NCBI GenBank assembly: GCA_019359155.1
Contig: JAHHHV010000065.1
Coordinates: 1 to 64,000 of the forward strand
From: Pegethrix bostrychoides GSE-TBD4-15B
GTDB taxonomy: Bacteria > Cyanobacteriota > Cyanobacteriia > Elainellales > Elainellaceae
DNA length: 64,000 nt
Direction of reading: 5' to 3'
A program made the position numbers and the translations under genes. The notes beneath the pieces are model-generated. The model was not told the origin of the DNA. It was given only the letters and a program-made list of their open reading frames with translations, and ran no database searches. Positions within the stretch are counted from its first letter, which is position 1. Each line of letters starts with the position of its first letter. Positions 25,615 through 35,104 of this stretch are shown here, one piece after another.

Positions 25615-27192
25615 CTATTGCAGCTTACAAAACTTGCGGTTGCGGTCAAACTCTGGCTCCTGCCAAGAAAAGGCAAAGTGGCTGACTGACTGAAGTTGCG
25701 GAAACGCCTGCCGAACTGCCTGCATCTGCTGCTCCAGCGGCGGGTGGCCATTCAGCGTTTTGCCCCAAAGACCCGCCAGCACAGGCTGCACGTCAGTTCC
25801 CGCCGGAGCCTGCTTCATTACCCGCTGGATCTGAGCCACAATGCAGCTGGAGTCGGGGCAGGTGGCGTAGGACATCGGGTGCCATTCGATTGTACTCGGG
25901 AAGCGATCCCAGGGCTGCAAGCGCGAGTCAAAACCCTGCGCCCCGACAGTCTGGTTGCCGTCTGGGAAAAATACCGCGCCCGCTTTAATTCCCAGCTGCT
26001 CGACCGGAGCCACCGCTAGATTTAGAAAATCGAGCACGCCCTGGATCGCATGCGCCACGCTCAGCCGCCAGAGTTCGATCTGCCAGGAACCCGCCGACGA
26101 ATCACTGTCTGAGGGGTTGAGTCCTTGCCAGAGCGGAGTTTGGTCAGGATAAAGCGCATCTAAGCCGTCAAGACTGCTGGCGCTAACATAGCCCTGGCTG
26201 AGATATTGCTGAATCAACGCCGCCCCTTTCGGGTTCAGCGCCCGGTCGAACAAGGCTTGCTGAGCCGCAGCGCCAAAAATCCACAGATCCTGCACCCGAC
26301 TGGCCACCGAAGCAGATCCGGTACCCTTGGGATAGCGGATATAGTCAAACAGCACGCCATCTGGTCGGCGCTGCAAGATCGATTGCAGCAGCGTTACGTA
26401 GTCTTGCTTGGCTTGCAAGCTGTAGGGATCGACGAATGTTTCGTCGGCATTGGCCTGCGGGCCGTCAGCTTCAGGTGGGCGGGCGGTGATGCTGCTGTCG
26501 CCCGAGCCGTTACGCGCCAAAACTTGATCCGCACCAGGGCGCTGGCTGTAGGTATAGCCAAAGTTGAGCGTGAACATCCAAGCATCAACTTTGAGCCCTC
26601 GCTCATGGCCGCTAGCAATGGTGCGAGCCAGCAGATCGACGGTTTCGTGACCGGGCGTGCGAATCACAGACGGCCAGACGGTTGGGTTTTGGGCTGAGGG
26701 CAGCAGCACCTGACCGTTATAGAACACTTCTAAATAGACCTCGTTGTAGCCCCGCGCCACCACGCGATCCAGCAGCTCTTCCACCACGCCATCTAGGGCA
26801 TCGCAGGGATAGAGCCGCAGCCAGACTGCCTGAGCGCGCGGCCAATTCTGGCTGCGACATTGGTTGAGCTGCTGGGAATGCTGCCGCACTAACGCCTGAT
26901 ACTGCTGGGCTGCCGCCGCATCGCCCTTGAGTGCTGCCTGATGCAAGGTACTCGTCTGGGTGATTTCAGTCGGGCTGAGCTGGCAGTACAAATTAGAGAT
27001 AGGCAGCGCCGCATCGCCCCGATCCAAGAGCAAAACTCCCAGTCCTACCCAAATTGCCAAGGCTACCAGCAGCAAGCTGCGGCCTCTGCCGTTGAGTCTG
27101 GTTGAAAAAACTCTGGCTAAGAAACCTCTGGCCCCCAAATTAGTTAACCCAGTCAGCAGTCGGCCAGCAGTTCGGTTCAACAAGCGCGTCAT
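25615..27192 (-). CDS. Family 10 glycosyl hydrolase-like protein (GHL10/DUF4015 type)
   Basis: This 525-residue protein has an N-terminal membrane or signal segment (SLLLVALAIWVGLGVLLL). The remainder looks like a TIM barrel of the GHL10 group: VVARGYNEVYLEVFYNG, HERGLKVDAWMFTLNFGY, RPDGVLFDYIRYPKG, IKAGAVFFPDGN and WHPMSYATC. Such proteins are envelope-associated, with carbohydrate hydrolysis inferred. It is upstream of the HpsJ-like gene on the same strand, separated by about 140 bp. Confidence 0.8.
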   Translation of the reverse strand: MTRLLNRTAGRLLTGLTNLGARGFLARVFSTRLNGRGRSLLLVALAIWVGLGVLLLDRGDAALPISNLYCQLSPTEITQTSTLHQAALKGDAAAAQQYQALVRQHSQQLNQCRSQNWPRAQAVWLRLYPCDALDGVVEELLDRVVARGYNEVYLEVFYNGQVLLPSAQNPTVWPSVIRTPGHETVDLLARTIASGHERGLKVDAWMFTLNFGYTYSQRPGADQVLARNGSGDSSITARPPEADGPQANADETFVDPYSLQAKQDYVTLLQSILQRRPDGVLFDYIRYPKGTGSASVASRVQDLWIFGAAAQQALFDRALNPKGAALIQQYLSQGYVSASSLDGLDALYPDQTPLWQGLNPSDSDSSAGSWQIELWRLSVAHAIQGVLDFLNLAVAPVEQLGIKAGAVFFPDGNQTVGAQGFDSRLQPWDRFPSTIEWHPMSYATCPDSSCIVAQIQRVMKQAPAGTDVQPVLAGLWGKTLNGHPPLEQQMQAVRQAFPQLQSVSHFAFSWQEPEFDRNRKFCKLQ

Positions 27193-27592
27193 CAGAGATT
27201 TGTTCAGCCCCTAAAGTTCTCAGCCTCTAGTTATAGCGGATTCGTTCTTTTCTGCCGTAATTTGTTTTGGCTACACACTGGCTACACAGAGAAAACCAGA
27301 TCAAAAATTGGTATCTGATTCAAGAAATGCCTTGATGGTTAAATTTAGAGTCTTGCAGGGAAATCTGAGCAGAGCAACAGTTTCCTGGTGATCTCCCTTA
27401 AATTTGGAAATTAAATTACTGATTAATCCACTCTGTCAGTGTCTTAAATGCGACATTAAAACAAACTTTACAGAAACTACATAAACTTCAAAGATTCGAC
27501 AAACTCTCCGCAGTTTCACTGACTAGGGTCTGATCCAGCTCTTATAGTGTCAGCAACTAGCCGCTGCTATCGACCTACAAAGGAGCGTCACC
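27193..27592. other. Intergenic region upstream of the sugar transferase
   Basis: These 400 bp between divergent genes are AT-rich, with no coding-like frame. A weak promoter candidate is CTGACT, an 18-bp spacer and TATAGT near 27520-27550, about 45 bp before the sugar transferase start. Confidence 0.4.
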
Positions 27593-28285
27593 GTGATTAC
27601 TGCTGAGCCGACTTTATCCTCACACTACCGCTCGACTATGCTTGCTCGAACCGAAAGTTTCTTCACTCCGCCGCAGGTACATCCTTCTGTTCACAGTCGG
27701 CTAAAGCGTTTGATTGACATTCTAGGGGCGCTGGTTGGGTTAACCATTATTGGTCTGCTCTACCTGCCCATGGCGCTTGCGATTCAGCTGGATAATCCTG
27801 GCCCCATCTTTTACAGCCAAATTCGCTGCGGCCTCTATGGGCGCACGTTTCGCATCTGGAAGTTTCGCTCCATGGTAGTCGGGGCAGATCGGCTGAAGCA
27901 TCTGGTCAATAATCAAGCTAAGGGCAATATTTTTAAAAACCGCAACGATCCCAGAATTACGCGAGTTGGCCGATTTCTCCGCAAGACTAGCCTGGACGAA
28001 TTTCCCCAGTTCTGGAACGTGCTGAAGGGCGATATGAGCTTGGTGGGAACGCGCCCGCCAACCATCGATGAGGTGATGAACTATGAGCGCCATCATTTTC
28101 AGCGGCTGCTAGTTAAACCGGGCATCACAGGCGAGTGGCAGGTGAACGGACGCTCTCAGGTCGAGGACTTTGAAGATATTGTCAAGCTAGATGTCGCCTA
28201 CCAGCGCAAGTGGTCTACTCGCTACGACCTAATGCTAATTTGCAAAACCGTGCTGGCTATTTTCAAAAAAGACGGTGCTTTTTGA
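27593..28285 (+). CDS. Bacterial sugar transferase (polyprenyl-phosphate sugar-phosphate transferase)
   Basis: This 230-residue priming enzyme transfers a sugar phosphate to the lipid carrier for exopolysaccharide assembly. It has one N-terminal membrane hairpin ([19 protein letters not shown]) and the full family signature: [46 protein letters not shown] and [14 protein letters not shown]. The GTG start is chosen because GGAG lies 9 nt upstream. It is similar to HepC/WbaP-type enzymes. A clear terminator follows. Confidence 0.92.
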   Translation: MITAEPTLSSHYRSTMLARTESFFTPPQVHPSVHSRLKRLIDILGALVGLTIIGLLYLPMALAIQLDNPGPIFYSQIRCGLYGRTFRIWKFRSMVVGADRLKHLVNNQAKGNIFKNRNDPRITRVGRFLRKTSLDEFPQFWNVLKGDMSLVGTRPPTIDEVMNYERHHFQRLLVKPGITGEWQVNGRSQVEDFEDIVKLDVAYQRKWSTRYDLMLICKTVLAIFKKDGAF

Positions 28286-28328
28286 GCTGGCTCGCTGGCT
28301 CAGCGCACTTCAAATTCCACTCCTTGCC

Positions 28329-28360
28329 AAGTCCCCCTGAGTCAACTCAAGGGGACTTTT
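28329..28360 (+). terminator. Rho-independent terminator after the sugar transferase
   Basis: AAGTCCCC (28329-28336) pairs with GGGGACTT (28351-28358), extended inward by TGAG/CTCA, and ends in TTTT. Confidence 0.85.
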
Positions 28361-28366
28361 CTATCG

Positions 28367-28882
28367 CTACCACCAGCGAACCGTCAAAGGCCCTCGCTCT
28401 GGCTGGCTGAGCTCTGCTTCGGTAAGCCAGTCTACGGCCTTATAGGTGCCAAAAATGTGATCCCACCAGTCTAAGGCTAGCCCAAAGTTGTGATGCCACA
28501 TGCCGTATTTGTGGTGAACGTAATGCACCGGCATTTTCATCCAAAAGCAGCGCGTGGGGTTGTCATGCTGCAACTGATGCGCGTAAGCAGAGAAAGCTGC
28601 AAAGACCAAAGCGCCTAGCAGCCAGCCTGCTCCCGCAATCGGCGAAACAAAGAACATGAGGCACATCACCAGAATCGTGCCCTTAACATAGTCTAGGAAT
28701 TCCCAAAGCACGCCCTGCCCTGTACCGTCCCGGTGGTGGTTTCGGTGTTTTTCGCTGATTTTGAGCTTGGGAGATCCATGCATTAAGCGATGTACCCAAT
28801 ACTCAACTAGGCTAGCCAGCACAAAAGCTAGGACAAAACAAATGCTGAACACAAACGCATCAGCAGTCATCAAGCGGGTCAT
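28367..28882 (-). CDS. Fatty acid hydroxylase/sterol desaturase family protein
   Basis: This 171-residue membrane di-iron oxygenase has histidine clusters HRLMHG, HRNHH, HQLQHD, HYVHH and MWHHNF, between three or four membrane segments. The start at 28882 (GGAG upstream) is preferred; the open frame continues 23 codons upstream through a 9-bp tandem repeat encoding TGV units. The small size resembles plastid and cyanobacterial lipid or carotenoid hydroxylases, but the substrate is unknown. Confidence 0.85.
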   Translation of the reverse strand: MTRLMTADAFVFSICFVLAFVLASLVEYWVHRLMHGSPKLKISEKHRNHHRDGTGQGVLWEFLDYVKGTILVMCLMFFVSPIAGAGWLLGALVFAAFSAYAHQLQHDNPTRCFWMKMPVHYVHHKYGMWHHNFGLALDWWDHIFGTYKAVDWLTEAELSQPERGPLTVRWW

Positions 28883-28910
28883 AAATTTGATTCTCCATTG
28901 CAGTTCTCCA

Positions 28911-28951
28911 GTCACACCAGTCACGCCAGTCACACCAGTCACGCCAGTCAC
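28911..28951. repeat. 9-bp tandem repeat
   Basis: CCAGTCACR is repeated four to five times just upstream of the hydroxylase start. It is a multiple of three and keeps the upstream frame open, so an N-terminal extension cannot be fully excluded. Confidence 0.85.
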
Positions 28952-29336
28952 CAGACGAGGACGGCACAGGATCAGCCAGAGTTTAGCCTGACCACCTTTG
29001 CACCTCCTTGATTCTATTTGATTCTATCGAAGCATCCGTCAGAAGTGAAAGGCTGAGGCAGCTCCTAACTCACTGAGCAGATCTAGCGAAGGATATACAA
29101 GCTTAAATGTGACATTAATCACGGCAACATGCCTAAAAAATACGCAAACAGCTTGTTTATAGCCATCTATAGCTGTTATAAAAGCTGCATTTAAATCACC
29201 GAATACCGTATAAATTCGGATATAATAAGTTGAGTGCTTCCAGATTAAGTCGCGATCCTCGAATTGTGAAAGCCATCTATGTTGGGCTAGAGAGTTCAGC
29301 ACATTGTATAAAAACTCACATCAACTGCAAGCTGCT
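28952..29336. other. Intergenic region, AT-rich
   Basis: A TATAAT at 29221-29226 is a possible -10 element for the plus-strand small gene. The minus-strand open frame in this stretch (29039-29302) lacks a ribosome-binding site and coding-like composition, and I do not call it. Confidence 0.4.
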
Positions 29337-29531
29337 ATGAATCTGGAGGAATTTGAAGACCAATCGCGTGAGACAATCGAACAGACCTTAAATCAGCTCC
29401 ATACTGCCGCTTTGCTAGCTGGACAGCTAGAGACTCAAATTGCTGAAACTGGCAGGCAGATTCAGCAGCTCAGCCGAGTCATTGAAGCCTTTGTCGCTCA
29501 ACAAAAAGCGCAGCGCCCATCGCAGGAATAG
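29337..29531 (+). CDS. Small coiled-coil hypothetical protein
   Basis: This 64-residue all-helical protein is rich in Gln, Glu and Leu (IEQTLNQLHTAALLAGQLE, IQQLSRVIEAFVAQQ) with heptad-like hydrophobic spacing. The ATG at 29337 is preferred over an upstream in-frame TTG. No clear Shine-Dalgarno is present. I do not recognise a family. It converges on the response regulator. Confidence 0.5.
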   Translation: MNLEEFEDQSRETIEQTLNQLHTAALLAGQLETQIAETGRQIQQLSRVIEAFVAQQKAQRPSQE

Positions 29532-29600
29532 CCATCGCAGGAACAGCTGTCGCAGTGACAGGCAATTGCAGCAACAACTCAGTGCCCAAGTTTCTCAGGG

Positions 29601-30011
29601 TCAGACTGCTAGCTCGGTAGAGGTTGCTAGCTCGCGGCGAATTGCCTGCGTGAGCTGAGTCAGGCTGACTGGCTTGACCAAATATTGCGATGCACCCAGC
29701 TCCAGCGCCCGCTGCTGATCGGCCTGAAAAGCAAAGGCCGAGATCACGATAATAGGCACGTCTAGCGAGTCTGAGGAGCGCTGCTGAAGCAACGTGAATC
29801 CGTCTATATCAGGCAGCTTTAGGTCTAACAGCACGAGATTGGGGCAGAACTGCGTCATTGCCTGAGCAAACAGTGACCCTTTGGCTAGCGCCAGAACTTG
29901 GTAGCCGTAATATTCGAGATAGTCACTCATCAATTGACGGCTGGCCTCATTGTCTTCAATGAGTAAAATTCGGGTATCTACCTGCTGGTTTAATCCTAGC
30001 GTTTGAGTCAT
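29601..30011 (-). CDS. Single-domain response regulator (CheY-like)
   Basis: This 136-residue receiver domain has no output domain. The acidic pocket is LLIEDNEAS, the phospho-Asp is in VLLDLKLPDIDG, the Thr/Ser switch is in IIVISAFAF and the Lys in YLVKPVSL. It probably relays phosphate from a kinase to a partner protein. No kinase is adjacent. It may work with the TPR protein just upstream on the same strand, but that is only proximity. Confidence 0.9.
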   Translation of the reverse strand: MTQTLGLNQQVDTRILLIEDNEASRQLMSDYLEYYGYQVLALAKGSLFAQAMTQFCPNLVLLDLKLPDIDGFTLLQQRSSDSLDVPIIVISAFAFQADQQRALELGASQYLVKPVSLTQLTQAIRRELATSTELAV

Positions 30012-30349
30012 GCTTAGTTTCGTTTTGGATTGTCGAACAGCTCACGCAACAATTCGCCAATCATCACCTGCGGAACACACTTGCCGTTGTTGAAGCTGTC
30101 GTCGAAGCTGCGATTTAGACAGCAGTTCAGCGTTGAGTCAGAACCACTCACTCAATCTTACGACTGAAAGAAAAGCACCTATGCCTAAAACTGTAGTGTT
30201 TGGGTGAAGATTGCAGCCTAGCAGTTTGGCGAGTCAGCAGTCTACCTGGGATTAACTTGCTAACTCGAATTTACCTTCTCTTATGGTACGGCACTGAGTC
30301 GAGAATGGACGGGCGGCATCAGCTCCGCCTATTCCAACAGAGGCTAAGC
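30012..30349. other. Intergenic region, nothing recognised
   Basis: About 340 bp between the response regulator and the TPR gene. I see no coding-like frame, RNA or repeat of note. Confidence 0.5.
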
Positions 30350-32686
30350 CTAGAGCTGAGGCAGGATTTCAGCCAAAAGCTGACTGGGTAACCGCGAGAG
30401 CGCCTGGTTCTGCCCCGGTAGCTCTAGCTGGCTATAGAAAGCTCGCACTGTCTGCAAAATGCAGGTCAGCGCTACGGAACGCGATTCTGTCTGTTCCCAG
30501 CCTTGCAGCGCCAGCAGATGATACCGCAAAGCGAGTTCTAGATGCTGTGAGATTGATTTGATCTGGCCAGCCTGCTGGCCACCTGGTTGAACGTCAGACT
30601 TTGACTCAAGTGCGAGGTGATAGTGAGCTAAGCCCAGATTATTCTGGGTTGAGCTGAGGTCAAAGCTGAGCTGAGCCGCAGGCTGATCTAGCCTCAAGGA
30701 GTCGGCTGCGGCCAGCGCTGCTTCGTAAGCCGCAATCGCCTGTACCAGATAGGTCTGCCGTTCGACATCCTGAGTTTGGTTGGCCAAATGCCACTGCGCC
30801 GTGCCCAGATTATTTTGGGTGGCGGCAAATCCGGCTGGGTGGGTTTCCAGCCGCCGATACTGCAAAGCCGCCTGATAGGCCAGCGAAGCCAGCATCAGAT
30901 AGCCTTTTGCTTCTGAGGGTTCATACTGAGCCAGATTCCAGTAGGCCGTGCCCAAGTTATTTTGGATCATGGCGTAATGCAGCGGATCATCGGCGGCGCT
31001 GTAGTGATTTAACGCCTCGGCATAGGCGACAATGGCCTGCTTTAAATTGAAGGTGGGCTGCTGCTGCTGCGCTAGATTCCAGTAGGTTGTGCCCAGGTTG
31101 TTTTGAGTAGAAGCATAGCGAATGGGATCATCCTCAGCAGTTCGAGACTGGAGCGCCTGCTGATAAGCCTGAACCGACTGCTCTAGATTGACTTGAGGGT
31201 TTTGATAGCGCGCCAAATCTGCGTAAGCTCCGCCCAGGTTGTTTTGCAGCATGGCGTAGGTGTCGAGCTGCTGTGGCTCTAGGCAGTCTAGCGCTAGCTG
31301 ATAGAGCTGTAGCGCCCGCTGGAGGCAGGCTATGGCATCTGCGGCAATATCTGCGGCGGCATCTGTGAGGGCATCTGTAAGAGCATCTGTGGCGATATCT
31401 TGAGCCTGAACCTGAGCCAGATTCCAGTAGAGATTGCCCAAGTCGTTGAGCACCTCGGCCTGCTGATCGCGGTATAGACCGGGCAGCGACTGCTCGTAAG
31501 CCTGAATTGCCCTGGCCAGATTTTCGACTGTTACATCGCCCTGCTCAATGCAGTCACGGTAGAAATTCCCCAGCGTTCGGCAGGCGATGGCCAGCGTTAC
31601 GGGCGATTCTTCTCCCGATTGCAGTAGGGCAATCTGCTGTTGCAGTGAGCCAATCTGCTGTTGCAGATCGCTGGATTCTAAGCCGCTGCTTTCTAAGGCT
31701 TGATCGGGCAGCGGCATCGGCTGAACCAACGTAGCAAGCTGGTTGGCTTGAAGCTCTACTGCATCCTCGGTTTGCAGCCAGTCTGTCTGGAGCGAGCCTA
31801 AACTAGGGTCGCTGAATTCAGAAATCCAGGCTGTCCAGTCTGGTGGGGCTAGTCGATCTAGCGGGTCGGATGAGTGGGGATCGAGAGCTTCTAGCTTGGC
31901 TTGCTTGCCCTCGGCTGGCTCGTCCAAACGATCTGGCTCGTACCAGAGATCGAGATTATCAGCCAGGTCATTGGCGAGGGTCAGCCAGGGATTCTCAGTC
32001 GGAACTGCGGGTGCAGCGTCGGCGACGCGAGGGCGGCGGTCACGGCTGGGAGTCACTGGATCGAGCCGAATCCGCTCAGGGGAAGTGGTCAACAGCGGAG
32101 TCGGATCGCCCGCAAACTCGAATATACCCGTGCGGCAGCGCCAAAATTCGGGGGCAGCTTCAGGCAGCATTCGGAACCAGGGCTGAGTCATCCAGAGCAA
32201 AAGCCCTGACTCCAGCAGCGGCAAATCCGGCTCGATTTCCTGGAGATAGGCCAAAAACAAATTTTGATCGGCAGCGGATTGGCGCGTCAGCCGTTCGATC
32301 CCCAAAATCTGGAAAGCAGGAATCTCCGGTCTTCTGCATCGCCTCTGGGGAGCTGAACTCAGCCAGCTGTTGACTAAGGCAATCGGGTCTGGATCTTGCA
32401 GATCGAGATCCAGCGTCACCAGTTTGGGAGAGTCATTGGCACGGGCAGTAGCCTCTATAGCGGTTTCTACAGGAGCTGAGAGATCGGCCTCAAGCTGTCT
32501 GGCCAGCCGATCCCGCAGCCAGAGATCGTCACAAACTCCAATAAAGATCTGCCGCCGCAATCTGAGGCTGAGGCTAGTTTTCAACCGTTCATAGGTCTGC
32601 TGATTGACTCCTAAAGGGGAGGCTGGAAGGTCGGTCACGGAAGTGCCAAATGCAGAGGACAGATTAAGGAGAGGCGCACAAGTCAT
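30350..32686 (-). CDS. Tetratricopeptide repeat protein
   Basis: This is a 778-residue soluble protein. The N-terminal 200 residues look like a degenerate ATPase-type domain (QIFIGVCDDLWLRDRLARQL, LVTLDLDLQDPDPIALVNSW) with no Walker A motif. From about residue 350 there are repeated TPR/Sel1-like helices with the recurring pattern TQNNLGTAYWNLAQ and an AYQxAL motif. Between repeats, a 12-bp tandem DNA repeat encodes the TDALTDALTDAAAD insertion near residue 435. A scaffold role is likely; the partner is unknown. Confidence 0.85.
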   Translation of the reverse strand: MTCAPLLNLSSAFGTSVTDLPASPLGVNQQTYERLKTSLSLRLRRQIFIGVCDDLWLRDRLARQLEADLSAPVETAIEATARANDSPKLVTLDLDLQDPDPIALVNSWLSSAPQRRCRRPEIPAFQILGIERLTRQSAADQNLFLAYLQEIEPDLPLLESGLLLWMTQPWFRMLPEAAPEFWRCRTGIFEFAGDPTPLLTTSPERIRLDPVTPSRDRRPRVADAAPAVPTENPWLTLANDLADNLDLWYEPDRLDEPAEGKQAKLEALDPHSSDPLDRLAPPDWTAWISEFSDPSLGSLQTDWLQTEDAVELQANQLATLVQPMPLPDQALESSGLESSDLQQQIGSLQQQIALLQSGEESPVTLAIACRTLGNFYRDCIEQGDVTVENLARAIQAYEQSLPGLYRDQQAEVLNDLGNLYWNLAQVQAQDIATDALTDALTDAAADIAADAIACLQRALQLYQLALDCLEPQQLDTYAMLQNNLGGAYADLARYQNPQVNLEQSVQAYQQALQSRTAEDDPIRYASTQNNLGTTYWNLAQQQQPTFNLKQAIVAYAEALNHYSAADDPLHYAMIQNNLGTAYWNLAQYEPSEAKGYLMLASLAYQAALQYRRLETHPAGFAATQNNLGTAQWHLANQTQDVERQTYLVQAIAAYEAALAAADSLRLDQPAAQLSFDLSSTQNNLGLAHYHLALESKSDVQPGGQQAGQIKSISQHLELALRYHLLALQGWEQTESRSVALTCILQTVRAFYSQLELPGQNQALSRLPSQLLAEILPQL

Positions 32687-32943
32687 GGATGGACGTGAGT
32701 CAGAGGTCAGGAAATCACAGCAGATACCGGTATCTTTTTTACTTCAACGGCTCTGACCAGCGTTCAGGAAAAGACGCTCTGCCGCAGGTTGTAACCTGGT
32801 AAGTTACTGCTATTGTTCTGAGAGCGATTTCTTAAAGAAGTTAGAGACTTTTGGCGCAATCCTATCTATCTGCGTCAGGATAAATACAGCGCAGAGCTAA
32901 CCCAATTCATTGCCCCAGCCCACTCAAATCCCCTTCAAGCAGC

Positions 32944-34671
32944 ATGATTGAGCATGACGTAGTGATTGTCGGCGGCGGACTAGCTGGCTCGCGAGCCGCC
33001 GTTGAAATTGCCCGCACCGATCCGAGCCTCAGCATCGCCGTAATTGCTAAGACTCACCCGATTCGCTCGCACTCTGTGGCGGCACAGGGCGGCATGGCGG
33101 CCACCCTCCGCAACGTTGACGAAGCCGACTCTTGGGAAGCGCATGCCTTTGATACGGTGAAAGGCTCTGACTATCTGGCTGACCAAGATGCGGTCGAAAT
33201 CCTCACCCGCGAAGCGCCAGAGGTGGTGATCGATCTTGAGCATATGGGCGTGCTGTTCTCGCGTCTGCCGGATGGCCGCATTGCTCAGCGTGCCTTTGGC
33301 GGCCATTCTCACAAGCGTACCTGCTATGCTGCCGACAAAACCGGACATGCGATTCTGCACGAGCTGGTAAACAACCTGCGCCGCTACGGCGTGGCAATCT
33401 ACGACGAGTGGTACGTGATGCGGCTGATTTTAGAATCGGGGCAGGCCAAGGGACTGGTGATGTTTCGCATCCGCGACGGGCAAATGCAGGTGGTGCGAGC
33501 CAAAGCCGTGATGTTTGCTACAGGCGGCTATGGTCGCGTCTTCAACACCACGTCCAACGACTACGCCTCGACGGGCGACGGGCTGGCAATGACTGCCGCT
33601 GCCGGACTGCCGCTAGAGGACATGGAGTTTGTCCAGTTTCACCCCACCGGGCTGTATCCGGCAGGCGTGCTGATTTCAGAAGCGGTGCGGGGAGAGGGCG
33701 CTTATTTAATCAACAGCGATGGCGAACGCTTCATGGAGCGCTATGCGCCGAGTCGTATGGAGCTAGCTCCCCGCGACATCACCTCCAGAGCGATTGCCTG
33801 CGAGCTGCGGGGAGGCCGGGGCGTGCATCTCGACGGCAGAGCAGGTGGCCCGTTTGTGCATTTGGACGTGCGCCATCTGGGACGCGAGACAATCATGAGC
33901 CGGATTCCGTTTGCCTGGGAAGAGTCGCATCGGCTGGCGGGTGTCGATGCGGTGGTTGAGCCGATTCCGGTGCGTCCAACGATTCACTATTCAATGGGCG
34001 GCATTCCGGTCAATACAGAGGGTCAGGTTCGCAGCAGCCCGACGGGTCTGGTGGAAGGCTTTTTTGCGGCAGGCGAAACGGCCTGTGTCTCGGTGCATGG
34101 CGCCAACCGACTGGGTAGCAATTCGCTGCTGGAATGTGTGGTCTATGGCCGCAGAACTGGCGCAGCTATTGCTGAGTATGTCCAGAAGCGGGTCATGCCT
34201 GATCTAGATGAGTCTTACTATTTGACGCAGGCGCAGCAGCAGGTGCAGGCGCTGATCGATCAGTCTGGCGTTCACCGGATTGCTCAGGTGCGCCAGGAGT
34301 TTCAGGACTGCATGACGGAATATTGCGGCGTGTTTCGCAGTCAAGCGCTGATGCAGCAGGGGCTAGATAACCTGCGAAGGCTGCGCCAGAAGGCCGAGCA
34401 GGTCTATTTAGATGATAAGGGCAAGCTGTTTAACACCGAGCTGATTGAAGCGCTGGAGCTGCAAAGCCTGATGCTGGTAGGGGAAATCATCTTGACCGGG
34501 GCGCTGAATCGACAGGAAAGCCGAGGCGCACATTCACGGGAAGACTTTACAGAACGAGACGATGCCAACTTTTTGAAGCATACGCTGGCCTACTATTCGC
34601 CTGCCGGAATTGAGGTGAGCTATATGCCAGTGGTGATTAATCGGTTTGAACCGCAGGAGCGTAAGTATTAG
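32944..34671 (+). CDS. sdhA: Succinate dehydrogenase/fumarate reductase flavoprotein subunit
   Basis: This 575-residue FAD protein oxidises succinate and feeds electrons to the quinone pool of the thylakoid or plasma membrane. The Rossmann motif is VVIVGGGLAGSRAAVE, the FAD-linking region is RSHSVAAQGGMAAT, the substrate loop is QFHPTGLYPAG and the catalytic part is HYSMGGIPVNTEG. C-terminal helices are typical. sdhB is not adjacent, as is usual in cyanobacteria. Two small inverted repeats follow the stop, without a strong T-tract. Confidence 0.93.
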   Translation: MIEHDVVIVGGGLAGSRAAVEIARTDPSLSIAVIAKTHPIRSHSVAAQGGMAATLRNVDEADSWEAHAFDTVKGSDYLADQDAVEILTREAPEVVIDLEHMGVLFSRLPDGRIAQRAFGGHSHKRTCYAADKTGHAILHELVNNLRRYGVAIYDEWYVMRLILESGQAKGLVMFRIRDGQMQVVRAKAVMFATGGYGRVFNTTSNDYASTGDGLAMTAAAGLPLEDMEFVQFHPTGLYPAGVLISEAVRGEGAYLINSDGERFMERYAPSRMELAPRDITSRAIACELRGGRGVHLDGRAGGPFVHLDVRHLGRETIMSRIPFAWEESHRLAGVDAVVEPIPVRPTIHYSMGGIPVNTEGQVRSSPTGLVEGFFAAGETACVSVHGANRLGSNSLLECVVYGRRTGAAIAEYVQKRVMPDLDESYYLTQAQQQVQALIDQSGVHRIAQVRQEFQDCMTEYCGVFRSQALMQQGLDNLRRLRQKAEQVYLDDKGKLFNTELIEALELQSLMLVGEIILTGALNRQESRGAHSREDFTERDDANFLKHTLAYYSPAGIEVSYMPVVINRFEPQERKY

Positions 34672-34756
34672 GTTAGGTATTAGGCCGAATACTTAGATGA
34701 ATACTGAACGTGAATATCTCGAGAAATATCTTGAGATATAAAGACGCCGACTCGGC

Positions 34757-35092
34757 CTAGCCCGCTTTATTAAAGCAAGATTCAGCCTGACAGAGAAGTT
34801 CGATAGCCTGCTCGGCGTTGATCAGCCGCTTCAGCACGACGCTACCAATGGAGCGGCTCGCCGGATTGCTCAGCGCCTCATTCACAGGCTGCACCTCGAC
34901 CATAATCACCGCTTCTTCAACGCGATAGAGCCAAAGCCGTTCGGCGTTTTCGAGAATGCAGAGGTCTGTCTGCTGAATCTCAGGCTTGCGTCGCCATGCA
35001 CCTTCGTTCCACAGGCCGCCAAATTCCCAAACCCGACCCACAGCCCAGCCTTCTGATAGGAAAAAATATTTCACCTGACTCGGCTCATCCAA
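34757..35092 (-). CDS. Conserved hypothetical protein downstream of mutS
   Basis: This 111-residue soluble protein has aromatic-rich beta strands (VKYFFLSEGWAVGRVWEFGG, LWNEGAW) and ends in a helix (AEQAIELLCQAESCF). It starts 12 bp after the mutS stop on the same strand, so the two are very likely co-transcribed. I recognise no named domain. The tight spacing and composition support a real gene. Confidence 0.7.
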   Translation of the reverse strand: MDEPSQVKYFFLSEGWAVGRVWEFGGLWNEGAWRRKPEIQQTDLCILENAERLWLYRVEEAVIMVEVQPVNEALSNPASRSIGSVVLKRLINAEQAIELLCQAESCFNKAG

Positions 35093-35104
35093 ACAATTCT
35101 CTCA

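Noticed and set aside
29039-29302. 87-codon minus-strand frame
   Set aside because: It lies in AT-rich intergenic DNA with no ribosome-binding site and no recognisable protein features.
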